A program made the position numbers and the translations under genes. A stretch of DNA of 64,000 nucleotides from Candidatus Fredericiella danica (GTDB lineage: Bacteria; Chloroflexota; Anaerolineae; Caldilineales; Caldilineaceae): the NCBI GenBank assembly GCA_016713335.1, contig JADJPH010000009.1, positions 117,828-181,827 on the forward strand, given 5' to 3'. Shown here in pieces: positions 49,918 to 60,618 of the stretch. The notes under the pieces were generated by a model. It did no database searches. It was not told the origin of the DNA and saw nothing but the letters and a program-made list of their open reading frames with translations. Each line of letters starts with the position of its first letter. Position 1 is the stretch's first letter.

Positions 49918-50187
49918 ATGGAAGGCGGGTATGAAGCGGCTGCCTGCACGATTGTGATTTGCGGTAGTCTTGATGAGCATTGGACTGATTATTTTGGGGG
50001 GCTGACGCTCCGGACGGAGCGCAATGCGCCGTCAGAAGTAACGACCGTGCTTTCGGGCCAGGTGACTGACTTTGCGGCCTTCGCTGGCTTGCTGGCGCGG
50101 GTGCAAAATCTGGGGCTGCCGGTGCAGGCGCTCACTTTTGAATGCTTGCCTGCGGTGCTTTCCGGTAAGAGCTACGATCACGATTGA
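49918..50187 (+). CDS. 89-residue uncharacterised protein following LuxR regulator
   Basis: Starts MEGGYEAAACTIVICGSLDE, with GGAGG upstream of the ATG. The body includes HWTDYFGGLTL, VTTVLSGQVTDFAAFAGLLA and VQNLGLPVQALTFE. I recall similar short proteins with an LTGPV-DQAALHGLL-type block next to LAL regulators in Chloroflexota and actinomycetes, without assigned function. No membrane segment or metal motif is seen. It is the first gene of the series and 44 bases from the next. Confidence 0.65.
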   Translation: MEGGYEAAACTIVICGSLDEHWTDYFGGLTLRTERNAPSEVTTVLSGQVTDFAAFAGLLARVQNLGLPVQALTFECLPAVLSGKSYDHD

Positions 50188-50231
50188 AGTTGAAGTTTCA
50201 CTTTGAAAAGAACAGCAGAAAGGCAAACACA

Positions 50232-50749
50232 ATGAGCATCGTCAAGTTTATCGGCGCTCGCGCTATCTCGCGATTATTCCGATCATTGGGCTGGCTATTG
50301 CGGCCGCGGTGTTGTTCGCCATTGGTGGCATTGGCCTTGTATTCTTTATCTTGCGCAGCCTGTCGGAGGGTGTAACGGAGAAAGGCGCAAGTATTCTCCC
50401 GATCTTTGAACTTTTGGAGTTTGTCCACCAATTTCTGATCGGAACGGTGCTCTATATTACGGCCATGGGCCTCTACCAACTCTTTATTCAGGATGTTCCG
50501 CTGCCGATGTGGATGAAGACCGAAAGCTCGGAAGATCTGGAGAACAATCTGATTGGTGTCACCGTGGTTGTGTTGGCGATTGAGTTCCTGGGCGCGGTGT
50601 TTAGCGGCACGCATGGGAATTTACTTGAATATGGGGCAGGAATTGCGTTACCGATTGCGGCGCTTGCCCTGTTCCTGGGCTTGAAGCATCGTAATAAGGG
50701 CGCACATGGGACGCCCGCGAAAATTGAAGTTGACACACAGGTTCAATGA
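50232..50749 (+). CDS. YqhA/UPF0114-family membrane protein (one frameshift)
   Basis: A four-helix membrane protein of about 172 residues. The first frame gives MSIVKFIGA; after one lost base near 50260 the reading is RYLAIIPIIGLAIAAAVLFA, then FELLEFVHQFLIGTVLYITA and FIQDVPLPMWMKTESSEDLE, which match the UPF0114 (YqhA) family in order. YqhA has no proven function. Its end overlaps the start of the DUF2252 gene by four bases. Confidence 0.8.
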
Positions 50750-52170
50750 TGACACGGCACACTGAAAACCCTGCGGCAGTTGACTGGAGCCGTTTGCCTG
50801 GTTTTGCCCCCGGCGCAACCCCTGAACGCATTGAATTGGGGCGAGCGCAGCGCCAGCAAACGCCGCGGTCCGCCCATGCAGACTGGACCGCACCGGCGCA
50901 GAGAGACGTGCTGGCGCTACTAAAACAATCCAACGCCGGTCGCGTCGAGACGTTGATCCCGTTACGCCATGCACGCATGCTGGTGTCGCCGTTTACGTTC
51001 TATCGTGCCACGGCCGCGCTGATGGCGCATGATCTGGCGTGCACCCCAACAGCGGTCTTGTGGTGCAACTCTGTGGCGATTGTCACGTCAGCAACTTCGG
51101 CCTATTTGGTTCGCCGGAACGCAGGCTTGTCTTTGACATCAACGATTTTGACGAGACGCTGCCGGGGCCGTTTGAGTGGGATCTGAAGCGGCTTGCCGCC
51201 TCGCTTGTGGTTGCAGCGCGCAACGCGAGATTGCCGGAAGACGACGCGCACGGCGCCGTCCGGATGGCGATCCGCTCCTATCGAGAAGAGATGCGAGCGT
51301 TTTCTGCAACCGGTTATCTCGACATCTGGTATGCCCGCACCGAATCGGACGCGTTTCTGCAGTTGGTAGAAAAACGGCATCGGAAGACGGCGCAGGCGCA
51401 GCTTGCACGCGTGCAAGCTCGCGATCGCCTGCACGCCTTTGATCGGCTGACCGAGACTGTGGATGGGGCGCGGCGGATCATCAATGACCCACCGCTGGTG
51501 GTGCGTCTTCACAAGTCTGAAGCGGATGTCCGCACCTGGCTCACGGCATTGCTGACCGCCTACTATGACGCGTTGGATGAGAGCCGAAAGCGTCTACTGG
51601 CGCGCTACCGGCTTGTCGATGTGGCGCATAAAGTGGTGGGGGTGGGGAGTGTAGGCAAGCGTTGTTTCATCTCCTATTGGGAGGGCAACGGGGAGTGCGA
51701 TCCGCTTTTTTTGCAGGTCAAACAAACTGACGCCTCGGTGCTGGAGCCCTATCTCGGGCGCAGCGAATATGACCAACCTGGCCAGCGCGTCGTCGTGGGG
51801 CAGCGGCTGCTCCAGGCGACCGGTGACATCTTTCTGGCGCGCGCCCATTCGGAAGGCCAGGATTATCTGGTGCGACAACTCTACGACATGAAAGGGTCGG
51901 CCGATCTGGAGAAGATGCCGGCTGTGTATCTCCGGCGCTATGCGGCGCTTTGCGGTGAGGTGCTTGCGCGCGGGCATGCGCGCTCCGGTGACCCTGCGCA
52001 AATTGCGGGCTATCTTGGCAAATCAGACCGCTTTGATGAGGCGTTGGTAGCCTTTGCGACCCGATATGCTGATCAGAACGATGCCGACTACGCTGTATTC
52101 CAAGCAGGCCGCTGCGGACGGTGCGATCGCGGTACAGCTCGCAGGTTCGGCTGAGCGTCAAGCAAAGTAG
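50746..52170 (+). CDS. DUF2252-family protein (two frameshifts)
   Basis: A kinase-fold-like protein of about 474 residues. The N-terminal frame ends ...TAALMAHDLACTP; the second continues NSGLVVQLCGDCHVSNFGLF and DINDFDETLPGPFEWDLKRL, the DUF2252 hallmarks that resemble the catalytic HxN and DFD of aminoglycoside-phosphotransferase-like kinases. A further break near 52105 hides the true end, which reads AVADGAIAVQLAGSAERQAK before TAG at 52170. No substrate is known for the family. It is coupled to the YqhA-like gene by ATGATG overlap and is followed 11 bases later by the next gene. Confidence 0.8.
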
Positions 52171-52181
52171 GAGGCAGGATC

Positions 52182-53337
52182 ATGGCGAACACAAAGAAAG
52201 GAAGCGCGACCACTCCAGGTACGACGGCTGCCGCGGCACCGGCGCAGCGGTCGCGTATCGCCATTCGGCAGGTGTACAATACTTTGGATGCGTATGCCGA
52301 TCGCATGGCGCTTCGGATGGCAGGTCCGATTATGTTTGTCACCGGATTGCTGGCATGGGCGTTCAACTGGGGAGTAGACCCCATTCCTTTTTCCGAGAAC
52401 GGGCGTGGTTTTGGTGTACTCATTTTTATCTTCAGCATAGTGATTGACTTTGGCGTGGCGGCAGTGGGTTTTATCATGGGCGTGCGCTACCGCAACCGGC
52501 TGGTCGGCCCGGAACAGCGCCGATCATGGGCGTTGACTGTAGCGCCATTGGCGCTTGCCTATGCACTGGTGACCATGGTATTGGTCGGTATTGCGCTGCA
52601 GTTTGTTGACACGGCATTTAAGGATCTGGCGCTGCAACCGATCTACGCCGTACTGCTTGTCGGTATTGCGTGTGGGGTCGTGGCCTATTATGTGGCGAAC
52701 CGCACGATGCAGATTTCGGTGCGCGCCGTGCTCAACGTCTTTATCATCATTTTATTTGCGGGGATCGCTTTCAGCGCCATCAACGTCAATGACTCGTTGT
52801 GGTGGGAAGAGTCGTTTAGTTTTCTTGGAACTGCTGGCTCTACGGAGCGCCGTCTTCAATGCTACGTTGATTCTCGCCGGCATCCTGCTGATTATTTTGC
52901 AGCAGTTTTTTATGGACGACTTCATCGATCTCTATCAACAGGGGTTGCTGAGCCAAACCAAGCTCAAGCGTGTGCGCACGAGTCTCATCGCATTGGGCGT
53001 GCTCCTGGCGATGGTGGGTTTGATCCCGTTCGGGGCGGGTGGGTTGTGGGATACACTGCATAGTGTATCGGCCTATGCGTTGGCCGGCATTCTACTGCTT
53101 TATATGATCACGGCGCACCGGCTGCTTCCCTATTTCCCGCGTGAATTCTATCTGATGACCTGGGTGATGGTCGTGGGGCTGGTGGGCGCGGTGGCGCTGC
53201 ACTTGCTGGGTTCAATCAACACGGTTGGCGTCGAATTGATCGCGTTTGCGGTGGGCGGGGCGTGGTTCATGATGTTTGTTAAGAATGTTGAAATCCTGGT
53301 TGATCGCGCGGATCGCGGAGCCGTTTTGCGGCCCTGA
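52182..53337 (+). CDS. Ten-helix membrane protein (one frameshift)
   Basis: Not recognised. The N-terminal frame has a 40-residue Ala/Thr-rich cytoplasmic start and five helices; after a break near 52832 the second frame supplies five more (from LALRSAVFNATLILAGILLI to VGVELIAFAVGGAWFMMFVK). About 385 residues in total. The two halves have similar helix spacing and may be an internal duplication. GGAGG lies upstream of the ATG. It lies 11 bases after the DUF2252 gene and 32 before the TAXI-like gene, so one transcript is likely. Confidence 0.65.
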
Positions 53338-53369
53338 TGTCAAGTTAATCTATCTCGTCCGGAGGAATC

Positions 53370-54695
53370 GTGGGCTTTGTTCAGCGCAATTTACCGGCCA
53401 TTCTTGCCGTAGTCGCCCTCGTCCTGGCGGTCCTGGGGGTCTTTGGCTATTTTCAGACCCAACAAGAAGTGTCATGGCGTGACTTTACGCTACTGACCGA
53501 TGAAGAGGGCAGTGGCTACTATCACATTGCCGAGAAGTTCAAGGAACTGCTTGCGCCACGCGGCTGGACCTGCAGGTACAACCGACAACGGGTGCAACGG
53601 AGACTTTGCAGAAGTTGCGTGCAGGCGAAGCCGGCATGGCTTTGCTGCCAGGTTTTTGACTGCACAACTCGATCCCACGGCGTTTTCTTCACTTGGCGCC
53701 CTTTTTGACGAACCACTCTGGATTTTTTATCGTAAGGCGGCGTTTGATGGGGACCCCGTGCGCTACCTCACGCAACTGGAAGGCAAGCGGGTGGCCGTTG
53801 GTCTGCCGGGGAGCGGCTCGCAAGAACTGGCAATGCAACTATTGACTGACAATGGACTCACCCGTGAGAATACCAGCCTGCGCGAGCTATCGCGGCAAGA
53901 CGAAGTCACGCAGATGCTGGCCGGAGAACTCGACGCCATCTTGCTGCTGGACAGTTATCAAGCCGAGACCGTGCAGAAACTGTTGCGGGCGCCAGATGTC
54001 GGATTGGCGGATCTGGCGCAGGTTGAAGCCTATGCGGCGCGACAGCATGCGCTGAAGGTGGTGACGCTGCCCGAAGGCACGATCGATCTCCGGAACAACG
54101 TACCGGAGACAGATGTACGCCTGCTCTCGAGCGCGGCCAATCTCGTGATCCGGAACGACATCAACGCCACCCTTGGCCGCGCCCTGATGACGACAGCCGT
54201 CACGCTCTTCTCGGCGGGCGACTTTTTGCTGCGGCGTACACCTATCCGAACTTGACGGCGACCGACTTGCCGGTGCTGAACGAATACGTGGACTATTTCA
54301 ACCGGCTGAAGAGTGGCAGCCTGCTCTTTACAAACAAGCTGTCGTTCTGGGCGGAGTACTCCGTGGAACGGTTTATCTTTTTCCTGCTCCCGTTCCTATT
54401 GCTGCTCGGGCTATCGATCTTTTATTTCCCGGCTTTGTGGCGCTGGTACATGCACGGCAAACTCTTGCCGTCCTACAAAGTGCTGCGCGCCATTGAAGTT
54501 GACCTGCCTGAGATGGACGTGACCGCGACGGAGGATGCGATCGCGCGCATAACGAAGCTTGAGGCCAATGTGACGCAGCGTGTGCGCGTCTCTGCCGCCT
54601 ATTTGCCTGAGATCTCTTTGTTACGTTCGCACATTCCGAGCGTGCTGGTTGATCTGATGCGACACAAAAAGAACTGGATGAAGGGTCGAAAGTAG
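53370..54695 (+). CDS. TAXI-type solute-binding domain with its own membrane helices (three frameshifts)
   Basis: The N-terminal anchor is AILAVVALVLAVLGVFGYF. The TAXI-family binding fold follows across three frames: GSGYYHIAEKFKELLAPRG, DLQVQPTTGATETLQKLRAG, then GKRVAVGLPGSGSQELAMQL and LAGELDAILLLDSYQAETVQ. After a third break near 54235 comes TYPNLTATDLPVLNEYVDYF, a second membrane helix (FIFFLLPFLLLLGLSIFYFP) and an 85-residue cytoplasmic tail. Starts with GTG after GGAGGAATC. TAXI proteins normally serve TRAP transporters, but no TRAP membrane subunits are here. A sensor-like or channel-linked role is inferred. Confidence 0.72.
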
Positions 54696-54704
54696 ATCAT
54701 AAAG

Positions 54705-55538
54705 ATGACTGAAAGCATCAAGACCAACGCCCAAACCCCAACGCCGGATGCCAACTCGGCAATCGTCGATCGGGCTACCTACCAGATCTTCATGATTTCC
54801 ATCACCTGGGTGCTGCTCGCCATCGCAGTGTTCTTATATGGTGCCCTTGCCTGAATCCGTCGACCAGGTGCTATACATCCTCGGCAGTTTGTTGTCGCCG
54901 ATTCTGCTGTACGACTTTGCCGTCCACGTGTATTACGCGCACAATCGGTTTCGGTATCTGCTCACCTATGGTTGGCTTGACTTGATTGGCTCGTTGCCAG
55001 GGGTGCCTGCGCTACGCTTCGCCCGGATTCCCGGGCTTGTGATTGCCATGCGCGATCTGCAGGTTTCAGCGGAAGAGACGCGACGCGCAGCCCGTCAGCG
55101 CCTGGCAGAAAGTACTTTATTGGCCGTGGTATTTATCGTCGTGCTTGTCGTCAGCCTGGGCAGCATCCTGATTGTCTTGGTCGAGGCGCCGGTTGCTGGC
55201 GCCAATATTAAGACCGGCAGTGATGCAGTCTGGTGGTCAATCGTGACTGTGTCCACGGTCGGCTATGGCGATCGGCTTCCCGGTCACCGAACATTGGCAG
55301 GTTGATTGGTACGCTGATGATTGTCATGGGGGTGAGCCTGTTTTCGGTCCTTACGAGCTATGTTGCCACCCAGTTCATGGCGCGGCGAAAATCAAGCGGG
55401 CCGAGCGAAGTCGAACTATTGCGGATGGAGATGGTGAAACAGTTTGAAGCGGCGCGTGCACGCGATCTCGAAGAAAATGCCGCGCTCCAGCGGAAAATTG
55501 AGGAATTGCGCAGATCCCTTGATACGCGACCCCAGTAG
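54705..55538 (+). CDS. Potassium-channel-like protein (two frameshifts)
   Basis: The first frame from ATG 54705 gives a 30-residue polar start and helix IFMISITWVLLAIAVFLYGA; the second continues LPESVDQVLYILGSLLSPIL, DLIGSLPGVPALRFARIPGL and the pore helix with selectivity filter TVSTVGYGD; the third supplies the last helix (LIGTLMIVMGVSLFSVLTSY) and a coiled-coil tail of about 50 residues. This is the order of voltage-gated-like tetrameric K+ channels, although S4 carries few Arg residues. Breaks near 54832 and 55270. It starts nine bases after the TAXI-like gene and ends the series; a hairpin (55545-55564) follows. Confidence 0.82.
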
Positions 55539-55622
55539 CTGCTTGCCGGTTTCACGCAACCGGCGACACCACATCACTTTGGCGGGGGCATCGAAGCCCT
55601 GGTATCCCATCATGCAAGAGCC

Positions 55623-55653
55623 ACCCGCCAGACGAGCCCCAGCCAACTGGCGG
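55623..55653. repeat. Inverted repeat in the gap after the channel gene
   Basis: CCCGCCAG and CTGGCGGG lie 15 bases apart in the 277-base gap 55539-55815. The gap also holds GCCGGTT-TCACGC-AACCGGC at 55545-55564. Nothing coding is supported there. Confidence 0.35.
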
Positions 55654-55815
55654 GCGTACTCCTGACCAAATGAGAGACTCTAACTTACGGCAAAAAATGA
55701 CCGATGGCTAGTGAGTAGAATGAGGAGTTAACCGAGGATTTTTTGGGCAATGTGGGGATACCAGGGAATAATGAAGATATTTCACTATCCACAATGCCAA
55801 TTCCGAGGAATCGCA

Positions 55816-56830
55816 ATGTCTGAACAACGCCGTGGTGAATACACCCATCAAGAGATACTATCCCAGCCAGAAACATGGCAGGCCGCACTTGCTGTTTATG
55901 CGGAACAGGCGGAGGTTGCGGCGCAGACATGGGCCACAGCCGCCCCTCGCCAGCTCATTTTCACGGGCTGCGGATCGACGCATTACATGTCGATGACAGG
56001 GGCCGCGCTCTTTCAAACATTGACCGGCATTCCTGCCCGTGCCGTCCCGGCCTCTGAGATCCTGTTCTATCCGGACAATGTCTTCACCGACCCGGCACAG
56101 ACGATGTTGATCGTTGTTTCGCGCTCAGGAACGACGAGTGAGACTGTCGCGGCGATGGCGGCATTTCGCCGTATGGGTGGTCAGCATATCTGGAGCGTGA
56201 GCTGTGTACCTGGTACACCAGTGGCCACGGAGGCCGACTTTGCCATTGTGTTACCGGCGGCGCAGGAGCAGAGCATGGCGCAGACGCGCTCCTTCGCAAG
56301 CATGTTGCTTGTGATCGAGGCGTTGGCAGCGCAGTTGGGCGGGCAGGACACGTCGGTGCTGCAGTTGCTGCCCTCTGCCTGCAAGCGGTTGCTGGACGAG
56401 TGCGGCGCGCCTGGCAGCCCGGTTAGGTGGCGACCTGGCGCTGAGCAAGCTCTTCTTTTTGGGGTCTGGGCCGCAGTTTGGCATCGCCAGCGAGGGCATG
56501 CTCAAGATGAAGGAGATGTCGCTCACGGGCAGCGAGGCTTATCACTTCCTCGAGTTCCGGCACGGGCCAAAGTCGATGGTTGATGAGCTGGCGCTGGTGA
56601 TTGGCCTGGTGGGCGCGCAGGCGTCGGCCGCCGAAGAAGCGGTGCTGGCGGATATGCGCGGATTGGGTGGGCGGGTAGTCACAATCGCCCCGCGTAGTGG
56701 AGATGGCGACGAATGGACCATCGCGCTGCCGGCGCGGTTGCCGGCGTGGGCGCTGCCGGTGCTCTATTTGCCGCGTTGCAGTTGCTGGCCTACGAGCGGG
56801 CGATGGTTAAGGGGTTGGATCCGGACGGGG
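55816..56830 (+). CDS. SIS-domain sugar-phosphate isomerase (two frameshifts, 3' end lost)
   Basis: Resembles the isomerase half of GlmS/AgaS proteins. The first SIS domain has QLIFTGCGSTHYMSMTGAAL and MLIVVSRSGTTSETVAAMAA; after a break near 56415 the second has LFFLGSGPQFGIASEGMLKM followed by KEMSLTGSEAYHFLEFRHGP. After another near 56765 the reading ALQLLAYERAMVKGLDPD is the normal end region of this family, about ten residues short of a stop. The sequence then enters the G block at 56827. GAGGAA precedes ATG 55816. Substrate unknown. Confidence 0.82.
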
Positions 56831-57130
56831 CCCCACGGCGGGGGGGGGGGGCCGGCGCCCCCCCCCCCCCGCCGGGGGCCCCCCGGGGGGGGGCCGGGGG
56901 GGGGGAAGAGGGGCGGGACCCGCGCGCGCCAGGGGGGGCCCGGGGGGGGGGGGGGGGGGGGGGGGGGCGGGGGGGGGGGGGGGGGGGGGCGGGGGGGCGG
57001 GGCGCCGCGGCGACCACCGGGGGGGGGGCCCGGGGGGGGGGCCTCTTCCGCGGGGGGGCCTTGGGGGGGAGGGGGGCCGGGGGGGGGGCGCGCCGGGGGG
57101 CGCGGGGGGGGGGGGGGGGCGGGGGGGGGG
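56827..57130. other. Poly-G/poly-C block, probable sequencing artefact
   Basis: About 300 bases consist almost only of G with short C runs and a few other bases. It begins in the last codons of the SIS-domain gene and ends abruptly at 57131, where normal composition resumes. No coding signal is meaningful inside it. The following 57131-57342 region holds ordinary sequence with no gene I can support. Confidence 0.9.
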
Positions 57131-57342
57131 AAGTAGTGCGATCCACGCCACGGCTCGCGCAGACGGCCTTGTCCGGTTCTGGGGGCGCCGTCCCTGCCGG
57201 CCTACCTTCAAGCGCATGCGCAGATTGGGTTTCGCACCTGGCGAGGACGTGGTAAAATCGCAACGCCAGCCGCTATGCTGGCGCCGGCTATCCAGAGCGC
57301 CCACATGCCGAGTGGCTCAGACTGCGACAGGAATAAAGGCAC

Positions 57343-58696
57343 GTGACTATACCCATGCCGCCGCCCGTCAGCGATGCCGTCCTTGCGCAGGCGCCCCCGC
57401 GCTTTCACCTGCTGGCCAAGCCCAGCGGGTCAACCTGCAACCTGGACTGCTCGTATTGCTTCTTTCTGTCGAAGGAAGCGCTCTATCCCAATGCGAAGAG
57501 CCGCATGTCGGATGCGACACTTGATGCCTATATCCGCCAACTACTGGAATCACATCGCACCCCTTCGGTGACGGTCGCCTGGCAGGGCGGCGAGCCCACC
57601 CCTGATGGGTCTGGACTTTTTTCAAGCGGTCTGTCGAGTTGGTGCAGCAGTCGGCGCCCCGGGCAGGAGATCGAATACACCTTCCAAACCAATGGTGTGC
57701 TGTTGGATGACGCTTGGTGCGCGTTTTTGAAAGAGCACAATTTTCTGGTCGGCATCAGCGTGGATGGACCCCAGGAAATCCATGACAAGCACCGCGTCAA
57801 CAAGGGCGGCGAGGGCACCTTCAAGCAGGTGATGCGCGGGCTTGACTATCTGCGCAGCCATCAAGTGGAATTCAATATTCTGTGCACGGTCAATGCCGCC
57901 AACCAGCACCACGGGCGTAAGGTTTACCGCTTTTTTCGGGATGAACTCGGCGCGCAGTGGATGCAGTTCATTCCCATCGTCGAACGCGCAACGCCGGAAA
58001 CGCTGACCCTTGCCAACCTGGGCTGGGTGAGCGGCCCGGTGGCGAGCGCCTGCTCTACACGCAGCCGGCTCTTTGGTGACGGAGCGCTCGGTTGGTGGCG
58101 AACAGTACGGGCGTTTTCTGGTGGATATCTACGAGGAATGGATCCGCCATGATGTCGGCAAAGTCTACGTGCAGTTGTTCGACGTGACGCTGCACGCGTA
58201 CTTTGGCCAATATCTGCTCTGCATCCATGCGCCAACCTGTGGATACGGTCCAGCGCTGGAGTACAACGGCGACCTATATGCGTGCGACCACTTCGTGGAG
58301 CCAGGCTTCTTGCTGGGCAACATCCATGAGACGCACATGATCGAGTTGGTGGCATCGCCCCAACAGCGTGCGTTTGGCGACAACAAGCGCGACCGTCTGA
58401 CCCGGCAATGCCAGACGTGTGATGTGCGGGCTCTCTGCAACGGTGGCTGCCCCAAAGACCGGTTCATCCTATCGCACGACGGCGAAGAAGGCCAGAATTA
58501 TCTATGCGCAGGGTTATATTTCTTCTTTGACCACGTCCGTCCAACGATGAACATCATGGCGCAGCTGGTGCAGCGCAAGCAACCCGCCGCCGGCGTGATG
58601 CAAATGGTTGCGGCCGCCGATGACAAGCGCGGCCGCAACGATCCCTGTCCCTGCAAGAGCGGGAAAAAGTTCAAGCAGTGTCATGGTAAGGCATGA
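57343..58696 (+). CDS. Anaerobic sulfatase-maturase-like radical SAM enzyme with SEC-C tail (about four frameshifts)
   Basis: The radical SAM cluster is C-N-L-D-C-S-Y-C within KPSGSTCNLDCSYCFFLSKE; VAWQGGEPT and YTFQTNGVLLDDAWCAFLKE follow with short out-of-frame segments near 57605-57665. After a break near 58040 the SPASM part reads CGYGPALEYNGDLYACDHFV and CQTCDVRALCNGGCPKDRF. The last 20 residues, GRNDPCPCKSGKKFKQC, are a SEC-C zinc motif. anSME enzymes convert a Cys or Ser in sulfatases to formylglycine; no sulfatase is in the window. Starts at GTG 57343. Confidence 0.82.
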
Positions 58697-58738
58697 CCAA
58701 CAGCACCTCACTTTGGCTGCAGAGGCGTGCTGCTGGTC

Positions 58739-59049
58739 TCAACGTTGGACGGCGGGCAGGAAGGCGCGGGGCGCCATGTCTGGCGCATCCGCGGCCGTCA
58801 CCACTGTTGTCACCGGCATGATGCCCCCTCGCAATTCGTAGATCCACCAGAAGTGACGCCGGCGGTGCTCTGTCCCATGGCATTATTGAGCCGATAGGCG
58901 CCGCCCGCGATGGCGCCACCGCTTGCGATCGTGGCGCGCAGCGTGTAGGAGCCACCGGTCTGCGCGGTGGCGCGCGGCGCCAACAGGACTGCCGCGGCAA
59001 GCAGCCCTGCGCCCACTGCAATTCCTAAACTTCTTTGCCAACAAATCAC
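58739..59049 (-). CDS. Small secreted protein with C-terminal FLPAVQR (one frameshift)
   Basis: A signal peptide (LGIAVGAGLLAAAVLLAPRA) precedes TAQTGGSYTLRATIASGGAI and YRLNNAMGQSTAGVTSGGST. With one base restored near 58838 the reading continues RGGIMPVTTVVTAADAPDMA and ends FLPAVQR at TGA 58739. About 103 residues. The GTG start overlaps the stop of the larger secreted protein (GTGA), so its translation is coupled to it. The tail resembles endings common in Chloroflexota exported proteins. Function unknown. Confidence 0.65.
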
Positions 59050-60465
59050 GGTTGCACCTCCTGTAACCGACCATCATCGGCTGGTCGCTCCGGCGCCGGC
59101 ACGTTCGCAAGGGCCGGCGGAATGATAGTCTGCGCTTCACGCGGCGCCATGGCCGGAGCGCCGACCACATTGGCCACACCCATCTCTGTTGGCTGGCCGA
59201 AACCCTCCGGATACAAGTACCGGCCTCGCTCCTGTGCGGATTTTTCCTGTTCTACCGCGATCCGGTTCGCATTGGCGTAGGGGTCATGGCGAACGCCCGT
59301 CACCTGCCAGGAGACTTCAACACTGGGCTTGTCGGTTTTGATCTTGAACTGGTTGTTGGCGATCTTCTCGGCGACGATCGCCTGGGCGAATTGGCCGACC
59401 ACCGTAAGTTGGTACCGATAGTCGCCGTTGAGCGCCTCGAAATAGGCCGGCAGCGCTACCGTGGCGTCGCCGTTGGCATCGGTCGTGATGTTGCCGTTGT
59501 AGATGCTCATCATGTCCGGCGATTGGACGAGAGATTGGCTGAGCGTCTTGTTGGCGGGATCGAGTGGATGGTCGATCTGCATGGCGCCTGCATAGGGAAG
59601 GAGGGTGCCGTTGACAGCCACGCGGCCAACGAAATAGCCGGCGAAACCGGTCGCCTTATTGGCGCCTGTGTCGTCACCGCGGACTGCCCGCGCCCGGTGG
59701 CGCTGCCGTTCACCCATCCTTGCACGCCCACCAGACCGGATTGCCCATAGACAGCGGCGTTGGTGCTGCAGCAGCAGCAGACGCCGATCCCGGAACTGCT
59801 GTTGCCGTAGACTGCGGTGCTGCCGTGCCGTTGCTTTTGCCCCAGACGCCGATGCCATTTTGGCTCAGCCCATAGACGCCTGTGTTGTTCACGCCTTCGC
59901 CCCAGACGCCGATGGAACCGGACGCAGTTGCCTTGCCGTGTATCGCATTGCTGTTGGCGGCATTCTTCAGGACAAATAGACTGGCGCCGGTCATGGTGTC
60001 GCTCATGATGGCGCCCGGCCGGAGACTGACGGCGTAGGGTGTGACGGCGAGCGCCTGGCGTGGGGTAAGATTTGTGTAGGAAGCCTCTGCGCCACACTTG
60101 ACCGACGTAGCCAGCCACCGGGTATCGCCGGTGAAGACACCGACCCCAAAATTGAGCGTTGCGGCAAACACTCCGGATGCGACTTTGACGCTGGAGAACG
60201 TTAGAGTGGGTCCAACCTGGGTGCCACCGACAAGATTCGTGAAGACGCGGAATTGCATGGCGCAGGTTCCCGTGTAGGGGGCGCCACTCCGCCGCAACTG
60301 ACCCTGATAGGTAAAGCCGACGCCGGCCGTGGCCTCCACCGCGGCAGGCGAAGCGGTGTCAACCCCGTCCGGCAGGTCCTGACCGGCGGCCGAGCGGAGC
60401 GGAAACAGGAGCAGGGAAGTGAAGATGATCAGCAGAAATAAGGAATTGAAGCGTAGGCGCGTCAT
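59046..60465 (-). CDS. Secreted repeat protein, paralogue 1 (two frameshifts)
   Basis: The signal (SLFLLIIFTSLLLFPLRSAA) precedes an N-terminal domain with FTYQGQLRRSGAPYTGTCAM, then short repeats of the type GIGVWGKS/GVYGLSQN that suggest a beta-helix, and a conserved C-terminal domain: IDHPLDPANKTLSQSLVQSP, YFEALNGDYRYQLTVVGQFA, VSWQVTGVRHDP. Breaks lie near 59815 and 59688. A CTG run near 59770 encodes four consecutive Cys (GVCCCCS), unusual for a secreted protein. About 473 residues joined. AAGGAG supports the ATG at 60465. It follows its paralogue by 153 bases. Confidence 0.72.
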
Positions 60466-60618
60466 GAGGGATTCTCCTTCTCGCAAACAGGTCGAACTGC
60501 CACAGATCCGCTGCCGGGGTGCTGGGATGCTGGCTCGGGCGCGTGCAGCGGACCGGCAGTATAGCGTGTTGCGCAAAATTCGCAAATAACAATTTCAAGA
60601 CGCCCTGTTTCGCCATGA

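Noticed and set aside
55416..55646. 76-residue protein opposite the channel end
   Set aside because: It overlaps the coding end of the channel gene and a hairpin, with no recognisable motif.
56790..57304. Gly- or Pro-rich proteins in both strands
   Set aside because: They are produced by the G/C block and have no biological composition.
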